44,101 nt of DNA from Candidatus Woesearchaeota archaeon (GTDB taxonomy: Archaea; Nanobdellota; Nanobdellia; Woesearchaeales; GW2011-AR9). Position numbers and translations under genes: made by a program. The notes beneath the pieces are model-generated. The model did no database searches, had not been told where the DNA came from, and saw only the letters and a program-made list of their open reading frames with translations. This document shows positions 15,452 through 23,322 of this stretch, piece by piece. Positions within the stretch are counted from its first letter, which is position 1. Each line of letters opens with the position of its first letter. The stretch spans positions 1-44,101 of the forward strand of contig JABJOX010000013.1 of the NCBI GenBank assembly GCA_018664115.1. Reading direction: 5' to 3'.

Positions 15452-16408
15452 CTATTTACTCCCAACCATTACTATAAACGCTAAGAATGCTTCCAATTGT
15501 ACATACTCATCAGAACCTTCTGTCATCCGAAATTCTACTTCTCCACATTTGTCAATTAATTCAACTTTCTTTCGATCATCCAATTCCAAATTCCAAATTT
15601 CTCTTTGAATTTGTTTAATTACATCTAAACCAGATAATCCGTAATTCAACATTAAATCAAGAAGCTTCTTTCGTGAAGCAAGAAAATCTCCCCTAGCAGC
15701 AATCCCTAACAGTTCATTTACTTCGCGAGGTTTAGCTACAGAAGCCATTGAATAAACTAATTCTGCATCAATATCTTTTTTAATTACTGCACAACTTTGC
15801 ATTACATTCTCCAAACGCCGACAATCTCCGCTACAAACGTCAAATAACGCTTTCTTTGCCTCGTCAGAGACAGTTAAACCCTCATCAACTACTAACTTGT
15901 CAACCATTGCATAGATATCCTCCTCAGCAAGTGGTTTAAATCTAAACACTGCACATCTACTTTGAATAGGATCAATAATTTTCGAAGAATAATTACATGA
16001 TAAAATAAATCGGCAAGTCTTAGTATAATTCTCCATCGTTCGCCGTAAAGCTTGCTGTGCTTCTTTTGTTAAAGCATCAGATTCATCAAGATAAATTAAT
16101 TTGAATGGAACGTCGCCAAGAGCTCTTGTCCGTGCAAAATCTTTTACTTTAACCCGAACAACATCAATTCCTCTTTCATCAGAAGCGTTTAATTCCAAAA
16201 CGTTCTGTCGCCAATTTTCTCCAAATAACTGTTTAGCAATCACTAAAGAGAGTGTAGTTTTACCTACACCAGCCGGACCAGAAAATAATAAATGTGGCAT
16301 ACTTCCAGTAGAAACGAACGCTTTTACTTTCTCAACAATCTCTTGCTGACCTTTAACTTCTTCAAAAGTCTGTGGTCTGTACTTTTCTGTCCAAATAGAT
16401 GAAGTCAT
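15452..16408 (-). CDS. rfcS: Replication factor C small subunit
   Basis: This clamp-loader ATPase opens PCNA for DNA replication. The 318 aa match the usual length. It has 'EKYRPQTFEEVKGQQEIV' at the N-terminus, Walker A 'GPAGVGKTTLS', Walker B/sensor 'LIYLDESDALT', 'QQALRRTMENYTKTCRFILSC' and the arginine-finger box 'PIQSRCAVFRF'. The C-terminal collar domain completes it. No intein is present, although RFC genes are frequent intein hosts. TTTATAAAG about 27 nt upstream of the ATG marks a leaderless promoter. The large subunit is not in this window. Confidence 0.97.
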   Translation of the reverse strand: MTSSIWTEKYRPQTFEEVKGQQEIVEKVKAFVSTGSMPHLLFSGPAGVGKTTLSLVIAKQLFGENWRQNVLELNASDERGIDVVRVKVKDFARTRALGDVPFKLIYLDESDALTKEAQQALRRTMENYTKTCRFILSCNYSSKIIDPIQSRCAVFRFKPLAEEDIYAMVDKLVVDEGLTVSDEAKKALFDVCSGDCRRLENVMQSCAVIKKDIDAELVYSMASVAKPREVNELLGIAARGDFLASRKKLLDLMLNYGLSGLDVIKQIQREIWNLELDDRKKVELIDKCGEVEFRMTEGSDEYVQLEAFLAFIVMVGSK

Positions 16409-16523
16409 AACTATCTAGCAAACTTAATTCTTTATAAATTTTGCTTGTTTAGAGAAGATGTTTATAATTCCATTACTTCAGAACAATAATAATTAAAAAA
16501 GAAGACCAACCCAACCAAATAAA

Positions 16524-17258
16524 ATGGCTAAACCACTAACTGAAATATTGCATGGAAATCCTTTAGAATTACTTCTTAATGAAGCAATGATGGGCATTAT
16601 GCCTTTTGATGATTATTACTCTTCACTTAAACCTGACGTTATGTTAACACCAGTAGAAGATGAGAATTTTCAAATTGGAGTGATGTATTGTATTTTTGAA
16701 AAAAATGTTTACATTAAATCCATTAACGTACAAACAAATCTTAATTCTACAGAAAAAAATGGAGAAACTATTAAAAAAATATTCCAAGAAGGAATTAGAA
16801 AATATGGGGGACATATTGCTCGTATTGCCCAAATTACGGGTAATGGTGGCACTAAACAACAAAAATTAAATATTGATAAAATGGCCAAAATTAATCACCA
16901 AGCATTTCCTACTAAAAAACAACAATTAAGAGATCTTCTTTATTTGCGAGAAGAATGCCCAAATAAGTTTGGATTTTATTCAATAAGTTTAGGCCCATTT
17001 CATAAAAAATACTTTACTTATGATCAAGAAGGAACAGATGATAATCCAACACAAGCACAAATAAGTATTGCTGTAAATGGCAGAGGAGTATGGGACTTAA
17101 CTGGAAATATTTGGAATAAAGAAAAGAAATTAAATGGTTTGCTTTCATTTATGACAGAACATTTTGGTTACAAAACAGATCTTAAAGATTGGAAAGCCAC
17201 ATATCATCAAAGAGGACATTTCCGAGACCCAATTGATTTAAGACCTCAGAAATCATAA
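16524..17258 (+). CDS. Soluble protein of unknown function (244 aa)
   Basis: This is not a family I recognise. It appears globular and mixed alpha/beta, with no signal peptide or membrane helix. Notable stretches are 'GVMYCIFEKNVYIKSINVQ', a Gly-rich 'IAQITGNGGTKQQK', 'NKFGFYSISLGPFHKKYF', and a C-terminal part rich in Trp, His and Asp ('KATYHQRGHFRDPIDL'). A GTTTATAATTCC box about 60 nt upstream predicts a short leader. It is flanked by RFC (divergent) and the small membrane protein (convergent), which gives no functional context. Confidence 0.75.
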   Translation: MAKPLTEILHGNPLELLLNEAMMGIMPFDDYYSSLKPDVMLTPVEDENFQIGVMYCIFEKNVYIKSINVQTNLNSTEKNGETIKKIFQEGIRKYGGHIARIAQITGNGGTKQQKLNIDKMAKINHQAFPTKKQQLRDLLYLREECPNKFGFYSISLGPFHKKYFTYDQEGTDDNPTQAQISIAVNGRGVWDLTGNIWNKEKKLNGLLSFMTEHFGYKTDLKDWKATYHQRGHFRDPIDLRPQKS

Positions 17259-17286
17259 TTCTAACTGTTTTCTTTTAATTTATTTC

Positions 17287-17478
17287 TTAAAACACCCATA
17301 ACAAAATCCCAGAAGCCCAACTTATCAAATCGTTATAAGAGATCCCAAAAAACACTACCGCCACAAATACAAGCAATAACACATAAAATAATACTTTCAA
17401 TATTTTAGAAATAAAGTTGGCAAATACTACTACTAACATCGCAATTACAACAATTCCTACTGGAGATAAAATATCCAT
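17287..17478 (-). CDS. Small two-helix membrane protein
   Basis: This 63-aa protein is almost wholly hydrophobic, with two predicted membrane helices (about 8-25 and 27-47) and a short tail. TTTTATAT at 17501-17508 lies about 27 nt upstream of the ATG. It gives the gene its own leaderless promoter even though it sits just 33 nt after mscS. Function unknown. Possible roles are an accessory to the channel and antiporter encoded upstream, but only proximity supports that. Confidence 0.65.
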   Translation of the reverse strand: MDILSPVGIVVIAMLVVVFANFISKILKVLFYVLLLVFVAVVFFGISYNDLISWASGILLWVF

Positions 17479-17511
17479 AATAAAAGTAAAAATAAAACTA
17501 ATATAAAAGAT

Positions 17512-18570
17512 TTACTTAACTAAATGAACAGTTCTTGTCGGGAAAGGTATTCCAATCTTAGCTTTGTTCAAAGCATTGTAAATAGCTTCTGTCATTTCTA
17601 ACTTCTTACTGTAAGCCATACCCCATTTTTCTACCCAGAAATATGCTTTAAAATTTAAAGCAGAATCACCCATCTCTAAAAATTGTACAGTCGGCTCAGG
17701 ATCACTAAGTATCTCTTTATCCTTTTTTAATATCTCTAAAACAACTTTCTGTACTTGAGTAACATCACTTCCATACTCTACTCCAAAATTAACGTGAGCC
17801 CTAATCTTCGGACTAGGCCGAGTATAATTCTGAACACGAGAATTTGCTAAATATCCATTTGGAATATAAATAACCTCATTATCATACGTAACCAATTTTG
17901 TACTTCGTAAACCAATGTCGTGAATAGTTCCCACTTCACCAGACTCAATCTTAACTTTGTCACCAATTTCAAAAGTCTTATCTAATACTAAAGTCACACC
18001 ACCTATTATGTTTTTCAAAGAATCCTGTAAAGCGAATCCAATTACAATTCCTAAAATTCCTGCTCCTGCTAAATAAGGGCCAATATCAATGTTCCAAATT
18101 TTTAAAACCCATAAGATTGTAATAACAACAAAAATAACTTTTACTATTTTGTGAAATAATGGTAATAAAATATCATCAAAAGTACTTTTAGTTCTTTTAG
18201 CAAAAGACTTTCCCCAAACATCAATGATTACATCTACAACCCGAGCAACAATAAAAACAAAAACTATCGCCATTAACGAATTGATTAATTGATTAGCAAT
18301 TCCATTAACTTCTAAACTTAATATTGCAAATTTTATTCCTAAAGCCAAAAGAAGATAAAATATTGGAGTTTTAGTTCTTTCAAAAATAATGTCATCAACT
18401 TCAGTTTTTGTTTTCTTTGCCCATCTCTGAAAAAACTTTTCAAAAACAAATAATGATAATTTAGCTACTAAAACAAAAACTACTAAAATTAAAAGAGCAA
18501 AAACATATTTATTTTGTAAATAATTGCCGTATGGAAGAGTTCCAAACCAATTAAAAATAATTTCTTTCAT
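17512..18570 (-). CDS. mscS: Small-conductance mechanosensitive channel (MscS family)
   Basis: This 352-aa channel protects against hypo-osmotic shock. Five hydrophobic segments are visible. The pore helix and beta-domain region read 'GILGIVIGFALQDSLKNIIGG', the MscS signature, followed by 'GDKVKIESGEVGTIHDIGLRSTKLVTYDNEVIYIPNG'. The N-terminus has two extra helices compared with E. coli MscS (286 aa). The C-terminal alpha/beta domain ends at 'IPFPTRTVHLVK'. It follows the cation/proton antiporter by 34 nt on the same strand, a plausible osmotic and ion homeostasis pair. Confidence 0.95.
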   Translation of the reverse strand: MKEIIFNWFGTLPYGNYLQNKYVFALLILVVFVLVAKLSLFVFEKFFQRWAKKTKTEVDDIIFERTKTPIFYLLLALGIKFAILSLEVNGIANQLINSLMAIVFVFIVARVVDVIIDVWGKSFAKRTKSTFDDILLPLFHKIVKVIFVVITILWVLKIWNIDIGPYLAGAGILGIVIGFALQDSLKNIIGGVTLVLDKTFEIGDKVKIESGEVGTIHDIGLRSTKLVTYDNEVIYIPNGYLANSRVQNYTRPSPKIRAHVNFGVEYGSDVTQVQKVVLEILKKDKEILSDPEPTVQFLEMGDSALNFKAYFWVEKWGMAYSKKLEMTEAIYNALNKAKIGIPFPTRTVHLVK

Positions 18571-18604
18571 TTTATTAATAAAAAATAATACTTGTTTTTA
18601 AGAG

Positions 18605-19930
18605 TTATGCTTTTGCTTTATGTTTATGTGTGCCCATGTGCTTATAACGATGTCTAGGATGATGATTCTTCTTTACAGCTTTTTCATCAACAGGGGGCAT
18701 TCTCCGTTTAATTAAAAACACTTTAATTGAACTTAAAACAATTGTTCCAGTAATGGTAACAAAAACAATTTTCGAAATAAAATGAGCATGTTGTACTCCT
18801 GCATTAATAGCTAATTGTGCAATCGCTGCTGCTGCTAATCCTCGCGCAAAAATAGCATTAACTAATAATCTACTTTCCGGCAACATTTTTTTGGTAAGCA
18901 ACGAAGATGCACCTCTAGTAAACATTAATACTATTGATAACACCACCCCAATTAAAATAGCTTTCCAATCAGAAATATCAATCATAATTCCAATGTAAAC
19001 AAAAAAGAATGTTTTCAAAAGAAATGATACTTGATGATAAAAAAATTCTTCTGATGGCGTAGTTACCGAAACGCCCAACTCACCTTTAAGTGCTTTTTTC
19101 TTTTCTTTAGCTTCTTTACTTAATATTCCTTTAATTATCGAAGACAACTGTTTAGAATTCTTTAGAATTAATCCAAAGAATAACGCTGCAATTGCTCCAT
19201 TACCCCGCAAAAATTCTGCTACGACATAAATTAAAAATAAGTAAGCAATGGCGATCATGTAATTGTGCTCTTTGAAAACTCTTAAGATTAAAAAAATCCA
19301 AAGTACTCCCCCAATTAAACCCACCAGTATCGCTACTGCAAATAAACTTACTAGTTGAGTTAATATATTTTGTATTCCAAAACCACCCAACTTAAGAATT
19401 TCAATCACAGTTAAAGAAAAAACAATACAAAAAACATCTGTTAAAGCAGATTCTAAAGCTAATAACGAATATAATCTCTCACTAATTTTAACTTGTTTCA
19501 AAATAGGAATAACAAAAGATGAAGATACTCCCCCCAACATAAATCCCCCTAAAAGAGATAAGACGAATGAAAATCCTCCCACCCAAAAACCAAATCCCCA
19601 TAAAATCGCGGCAACAATTAACGAAGAAATAACAAAATTAAAAATTGTCATAATAAAACTTTCCGAAAATTCCCGAATTAATGATGGTAAACTAATATTG
19701 AATGCTCCGTCAAATAATAAAAATACTAAAGTAAAAGTGGTAAACACAGGTGCCAGTGAAACTAAATCAGAAGGAGAAATTATTTTTAAAGCAAAAGGAC
19801 CTATAATAAATCCTAACGCAATTAGGAATAAAACGTCTGGCACGCTAAATTTTCTAAAAAACCATTCTGCAAAAAATCCGAAAAATAAAATTAGGCTAAA
19901 TGCCAATAAAATTAACGATACCGCCTCCAT
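18605..19930 (-). CDS. Cation/proton antiporter (NhaP/CPA type) with His-rich tail
   Basis: This is a 441-aa monovalent cation:proton antiporter of the CPA superfamily. It has about 12-13 membrane helices. 'FDGAFNISLPSLI' and the core motif 'LALESALTDVFCIVFSL' match the helix that carries the ion-binding Asp in this superfamily. The C-terminus ends in a cytosolic tail rich in His, Lys and Arg ('KKNHHPRHRYKHMGTHKHK'), unusual for the family and possibly a pH or metal sensor; this is inference. It is transcribed just ahead of mscS. Confidence 0.93.
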   Translation of the reverse strand: MEAVSLILLAFSLILFFGFFAEWFFRKFSVPDVLFLIALGFIIGPFALKIISPSDLVSLAPVFTTFTLVFLLFDGAFNISLPSLIREFSESFIMTIFNFVISSLIVAAILWGFGFWVGGFSFVLSLLGGFMLGGVSSSFVIPILKQVKISERLYSLLALESALTDVFCIVFSLTVIEILKLGGFGIQNILTQLVSLFAVAILVGLIGGVLWIFLILRVFKEHNYMIAIAYLFLIYVVAEFLRGNGAIAALFFGLILKNSKQLSSIIKGILSKEAKEKKKALKGELGVSVTTPSEEFFYHQVSFLLKTFFFVYIGIMIDISDWKAILIGVVLSIVLMFTRGASSLLTKKMLPESRLLVNAIFARGLAAAAIAQLAINAGVQHAHFISKIVFVTITGTIVLSSIKVFLIKRRMPPVDEKAVKKNHHPRHRYKHMGTHKHKAKA

Positions 19931-19982
19931 AGTACTAGAATAACATTATTGGTTTATATATATTACGGAAAAACAAAGAAAA

Positions 19983-20078
19983 TTAAGCAGCAATAAAAGT
20001 GAAGAAATCTAATTCTTCATGATTGCCTTGTAAAAATTGATAATTTAAAAGATCAAAAAAATATTTTTCAGCGTTCAT
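19983..20078 (-). CDS. Candidate 31-aa protein coupled to the PRC-barrel gene
   Basis: This short ORF is below the track cutoff. Its ATG (20076-20078) overlaps the PRC-barrel stop as ATGA. It encodes 31 residues with alternating acidic and aromatic residues (MNAEKYFFDLLNYQF...). The overlap is the same arrangement used by secF-secD and Sec61beta-NAC in this window, which supports translational coupling. Its size makes chance plausible, so confidence is low. Confidence 0.35.
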   Translation of the reverse strand: MNAEKYFFDLLNYQFLQGNHEELDFFTFIAA

Positions 20079-20356
20079 TCTGCACTTGGTTCCTCATCAT
20101 CCATTGCACCAGTAGGAACTGCACTCTTAGAAATTATTAAAATGTCACCAACCGCTTTAACTAACTGATGCGGAACAATAACTCCTTTCGCACTACCGAT
20201 AACTCTACTTAAGAAAGAATTCTTTGTAGATTTAATTTTCCAACCAGAAACTTTGTTTGTTTGAATAATACTATCTTCAACATCACCGAAATACTCACCG
20301 GTATCAGTAAATACTTTTAAATCATAAGTTTCAGACACTTTTTTCATTTTTAGCAT
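20075..20356 (-). CDS. PRC-barrel domain protein
   Basis: This 93-aa protein is built mainly from one PRC-barrel, a small beta-barrel found in RimM, photosynthetic reaction-centre H subunits and many archaeal proteins that bind RNA or other proteins. The pattern 'DTGEYFGDVEDSIIQTNKVSGWKI' followed by 'GSAKGVIVPHQLVKAVGDILII' is typical. The longer ORF begins at 20371, but GAGGTGG lies just upstream of the ATG at 20356, which I chose. The acidic tail (DDEEPSAE) is likely disordered. Archaeal stand-alone PRC-barrel proteins have been linked to cell division and ribosome functions; no assignment is made here. Confidence 0.88.
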   Translation of the reverse strand: MLKMKKVSETYDLKVFTDTGEYFGDVEDSIIQTNKVSGWKIKSTKNSFLSRVIGSAKGVIVPHQLVKAVGDILIISKSAVPTGAMDDEEPSAE

Positions 20357-20362
20357 ATTAAA

Positions 20363-20369
20363 CCACCTC
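20363..20369 (-). promoter_or_regulatory. Shine-Dalgarno of the PRC-barrel gene
   Basis: GAGGTGG on the minus strand lies 6 nt before ATG 20356 and lies inside the longer track ORF, so it favours the shorter protein. Confidence 0.65.
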
Positions 20370-20399
20370 ACTAATATAATTAAGTTAAATTTACTTAAG

Positions 20400-20407
20400 T
20401 TTAAATA
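20400..20407 (+). promoter_or_regulatory. TATA box of the TraB-family gene
   Basis: TTTAAATA is centred 27 nt before ATG 20431, which supports that codon as a leaderless start and rejects the TTG at 20419. Confidence 0.7.
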
Positions 20408-20430
20408 CTTTTCTGTATTTGAAGCTAACT

Positions 20431-21117
20431 ATGAATAACGTTATGATTATTGGTACATCACATATTGCTAAACAAAGTGTGAATGAGATTAAAACCGCCG
20501 TTAGTGCCTGGAAACCAGACATTATTGCTGTAGAACTAGATTTACAACGGGCTGCTGCTTTGATGTCTGAAGAGAAAAGTAAAGTCACTTTAGCTATGAT
20601 TCTAAAAATTGGTATAAAAGGTTATTTGTTTGCTAAAGTTGGCCAGTTTGTACAACAAAAGTTAGGTAAAATGGTTGGTGTAAGTCCTGGAAGTGAAATG
20701 AAAGAAGCTTTGAATCTAGTTCGGAAGGAGAAATTAGAAGCAGCTTTTATTGACCAACCAATTCAAATCACGTTAAAAAATTTCTCTAAGTACTTAACCT
20801 GGAAAGAAAAATTTAGATTCTTCTGGGATATGGTAAAAGGTTTGATTACTCCTAAAAAACAAATGCGAGAAATGGGTTTAGATCAATTTGACTTAACTAA
20901 AGTTCCTGGGAAAGAAGTTGTTAAGAAATTAGTTAACCAAATGCGAAAAAGATATCCTAACGTTTATCGTGCTTTAGTATCTGATCGGAATAAGTATATG
21001 GTTCGCCAAATTGTAAAAATTCTCCGTAAAAACCCAGATAAAAAGATTCTTGTAGTTATCGGTGCTGGCCATGAAGAAGGGATGCGAGAACTGCTGTTGA
21101 AAGTCGATGTTGTTTAG
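20431..21117 (+). CDS. TraB/PrgY-family protein
   Basis: This 228-aa protein belongs to the TraB/PrgY group, related to Tiki-type metalloproteases. The N-terminal 'IIGTSHIAKQSV' (GxxH motif), the conserved 'IIAVELDLQRAAAL' and the C-terminal 'VVIGAGHEEGM' (second GxxH) are the family's conserved sites. The protein has no membrane helices, unlike the longer archaeal TraB proteins that carry a C-terminal membrane block, so it is the short soluble form. In PrgY, TraB acts in pheromone inhibition; the archaeal role is unknown. The last 104 bp are duplicated at 22353-22456 (separate entry). Confidence 0.9.
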   Translation: MNNVMIIGTSHIAKQSVNEIKTAVSAWKPDIIAVELDLQRAAALMSEEKSKVTLAMILKIGIKGYLFAKVGQFVQQKLGKMVGVSPGSEMKEALNLVRKEKLEAAFIDQPIQITLKNFSKYLTWKEKFRFFWDMVKGLITPKKQMREMGLDQFDLTKVPGKEVVKKLVNQMRKRYPNVYRALVSDRNKYMVRQIVKILRKNPDKKILVVIGAGHEEGMRELLLKVDVV

Positions 21118-21120
21118 AAA
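21017..21120 (+). repeat. Direct repeat copy 1: 3' end of traB (in the intact gene)
   Basis: This 104-bp segment recurs at 22353-22456. Over the aligned 102 bp I count seven substitutions and no indels. Six are synonymous in the traB frame; the seventh changes Glu to Gln next to the GxGH motif. The two copies flank the lipoprotein gene. Confidence 0.9.
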
Positions 21121-21123
21121 TTG

Positions 21124-22308
21124 TTAAGAACAAGGAACTTTAAACCCATGACTTGGCTTATTCGGAACTTGACATAATGTCTGTTTCATCATCTTTTCTG
21201 CTTTATAAAAAACATACTCCCTTTCATTACAACTTAAAATTTCATTCTGAGACATAGAAAATAAAAGATTAATCTCAGCACCATAAACACTTACCCAATC
21301 CCTATCCCCAATATGAGGAGGATTATCTTTTTCACAAATTATATGCCCCAATTTTTCATTATGAGATAATTCATCAAAGTTGTGATTTGCTTCATGATAT
21401 AATGTGGAGGCATAATCTATTTTTTCTTCAAGAGCGTTTTCATGTAACATTCTTACACAAACATAGATTGTACCTTGACCCAACTTATTCTTTGCAATAG
21501 GGCCTTCAAAAATTGTAGGAGAACATCCTATTTCTTCAAAATTTTCACCGTAACTTTCAGGTTGAGAACCATCATAATAAACAAGATTATTGTCTTTAAC
21601 AAAATCATAAGCGTTGACAAACTGATTTATTAGCATATTCTTAGGTTTGACATTACTAGTATATTTTAACACTGTAAGATATTTAATGAGATATTCAAAA
21701 TTATTCTTTTTTTCTCCAATAATTCCATTAAAACAGAAAGTTTCTACACCAAAGAACGATAATTTCTCACAAGAATTAGAAGAAAACTTATTCTGAATTC
21801 CTAAAAAATAATCAAAGCTACTTTGGTCCTTATAATGAACACTTAAAGAATTGCCCTTATCTAAAACTTTTTCTTCATCAATATTAGAGTAACCAAAATA
21901 TTCCAATAATCTATACAAATCCGTTCTACCTACAAAATTTTCTGCAATAAATAAACTTTCACAATCTGATTTTGAAGAAGTAAGCCAAACATTTTCATCA
22001 TTTATTTTTAAATAACATCCAATTTTAATACTTTCTAAAACCTTTTTTGCAATTTGTAATCTTCTGGTGGGATCAATCTTGTAAATTTTCGTATCCCTAT
22101 ATCTCTTTTTAAAAGAATAATAAGTTTCACCAACTAATGCTTCCGATTGGTTTGCTTCATTAATAACTAAAGTGAGTTCTTCAATAGTAAAATTTTCCAT
22201 CTCTGCTTCAATCTCTTCATCAGAATAATCCCCATTACAACCAACTAGAATTAAAAATAATAATGAAATTATAATTACACCTATCATCCTCATTATTATT
22301 TTCATCAT
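21124..22308 (-). CDS. Lipoprotein with an HExxH zinc-peptidase-like motif
   Basis: This is a secreted protein of about 394 aa. It has a signal peptide and a lipobox (LVGC) near residue 25. The C-terminal part holds 'TLYHEANHNFDELSHNE', an HExxH motif, followed about 37 residues later by 'VYGAEINLLF', whose Glu could be the third zinc ligand. A gluzincin-like surface protease is therefore plausible, but the family is not recognised. The track start at 22338 lies on top of a TATA-like TTTATATATA; the ATG at 22308 is about 24 nt downstream of it and gives a normal signal peptide. It is convergent with traB and sits between two copies of the traB 3' end, which suggests an inserted cassette. Confidence 0.8.
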   Translation of the reverse strand: MMKIIMRMIGVIIISLLFLILVGCNGDYSDEEIEAEMENFTIEELTLVINEANQSEALVGETYYSFKKRYRDTKIYKIDPTRRLQIAKKVLESIKIGCYLKINDENVWLTSSKSDCESLFIAENFVGRTDLYRLLEYFGYSNIDEEKVLDKGNSLSVHYKDQSSFDYFLGIQNKFSSNSCEKLSFFGVETFCFNGIIGEKKNNFEYLIKYLTVLKYTSNVKPKNMLINQFVNAYDFVKDNNLVYYDGSQPESYGENFEEIGCSPTIFEGPIAKNKLGQGTIYVCVRMLHENALEEKIDYASTLYHEANHNFDELSHNEKLGHIICEKDNPPHIGDRDWVSVYGAEINLLFSMSQNEILSCNEREYVFYKAEKMMKQTLCQVPNKPSHGFKVPCS

Positions 22309-22352
22309 TCTTAATATTTCAAAGATATATATAAACATTTCTTTGAATCACT

Positions 22353-22456
22353 AAATTCTTCGTAAAAACCCAGATAAAAAGATTCTCGTTGTTATCGGTG
22401 CTGGCCATCAAGAAGGTATGCGAGAATTGCTGTTGAAGGTCGATGTTGTTTAGAAA
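22353..22456 (+). pseudogene. Orphan 3' end of a TraB-family gene (direct repeat copy 2)
   Basis: This fragment encodes the last 33 or so TraB residues including 'VVIGAGHQEGMRELL' and a TAG stop at 22451. It has no start and no upstream coding part. Differences from the intact gene are nearly all synonymous, so both copies diverged under protein-level selection before they came together. It lies just before the RNase P RNA promoter and is probably what remains of the ancestral traB-rnpB junction. Confidence 0.88.
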
Positions 22457-22485
22457 CCACTTCCCAGTAAATAATTCTCAAAAAG

Positions 22486-22493
22486 TTTATAAA
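22486..22493 (+). promoter_or_regulatory. TATA box of RNase P RNA
   Basis: TTTATAAA is centred about 26 nt before the first base of the P1 helix at 22516, exactly where archaeal initiation is expected. Confidence 0.8.
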
Positions 22494-22515
22494 GATGGGA
22501 CTAAAATATACTAAT

Positions 22516-22846
22516 AGGTAGGAGTGGTATTTAGCTTACGGTTTTAAATTGAGGAAAGTCCGCCCACTATTAACAAACTGCTTACGAGAGTAAGGATCAG
22601 AAATGGTCAGCTCTGGCTCAGAAACGACACGTCCTGTCAAATGGAATGATAAAGAGTCCATGTAATGGCGAAGCATTCAGAGATGAATGTGAGTTAACCT
22701 TTTGACGTCTTGACAGGGAACGATGAAACGGCGAATCTCAGTTAGTGCAAGTTGGTTCAACGCTTAGTAGAATGCTAAAACAAACCATCGTTATCACAAT
22801 GTTGATAATTCGGGTTTGACAAAAGGCGGCTTATTCCACCCTACCT
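22516..22846 (+). ncRNA. rnpB: RNase P RNA
   Basis: This is the catalytic RNA that matures tRNA 5' ends, 331 nt. The 5' end AGGTAGGaGTGG pairs with the 3' end CCACCCTACCT as P1 with one bulged A. Conserved region I is 'gaggaaagtccgcc' (about 22550) and the distal conserved block is 'aaggcggcttattcc' (about 22821-22837), both RNase P hallmarks. Other recognisable parts are 'cagggaacgatgaaacggcgaa' (22716 on) and 'gtagaatgctaaaaca'. A TATA box 26 nt upstream and a short T-run (CTTTTT) just after P1 set the ends. The convergent Nudix gene ends 6 nt beyond. Confidence 0.95.
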
Positions 22847-22848
22847 AC

Positions 22849-22855
22849 TTTTTAT
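22849..22855 (+). terminator. T-run terminator of RNase P RNA
   Basis: CTTTTTAT follows the P1 3' strand immediately. It overlaps the stop codon region of the convergent Nudix gene. Confidence 0.5.
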
Positions 22856-23322
22856 ATTAAATTAAATCTTCTTAAAATGCTCATATAAGCATGATATCTT
22901 ATTCCTAAATCAAGATCTTGAACTTCATTAGGACTTACCCAACGTAACTCCGCTACTTCTTCACAGTCAACTTTTAAATTGGTTTCATCTAAATCCCCTA
23001 TATCAACCAAAAAAGCATGAAGACGAATTTCAAAGTCGGGTAATTTTTTATTTTTAAACCAATAACTTATATGATTTGTAAGCATTTCTTTTTTGAATTC
23101 TTTTAAATCAATTCCTAGTTCTTCATTTATTTCTCTGATTAATGCTTTGTTAGGGTCTTCATTTTCTTCAATTCCTCCTTGAGGAAACTTATATGTGTTT
23201 TTATCAACAAAAGATTTATCTAGAGAATTATTTCTGGGATTTAATATAATTAACAATTTCCCATCTTTTCTTCTAAGTAAACCTAGTGCTGTATTGCGGT
23301 AATCTTTTCCAAGTTTTGCCAT
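22852..23322 (-). CDS. Nudix hydrolase (RppH-like)
   Basis: This is a Nudix pyrophosphohydrolase of about 156 aa. The full Nudix box is present around 'FPQGGIEENEDPNKALIRE' and 'INEELGI' (G-x5-E-x7-R-E-U-x-E-E-x-G-U). The N-terminal 'YRNTALGLLRRKDGKLLI' and the FPQGG entry resemble RppH and diadenosine polyphosphate hydrolases, which act on 5'-triphosphate RNA ends or Np4N. The track begins at 23352; the internal ATG at 23322 reduces the overlap with the kinase gene from 70 to 40 nt and I prefer it. It is the last gene of an operon with the kinase-like and Gfo/Idh genes. Substrate unknown. Confidence 0.88.
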   Translation of the reverse strand: MAKLGKDYRNTALGLLRRKDGKLLIILNPRNNSLDKSFVDKNTYKFPQGGIEENEDPNKALIREINEELGIDLKEFKKEMLTNHISYWFKNKKLPDFEIRLHAFLVDIGDLDETNLKVDCEEVAELRWVSPNEVQDLDLGIRYHAYMSILRRFNLI

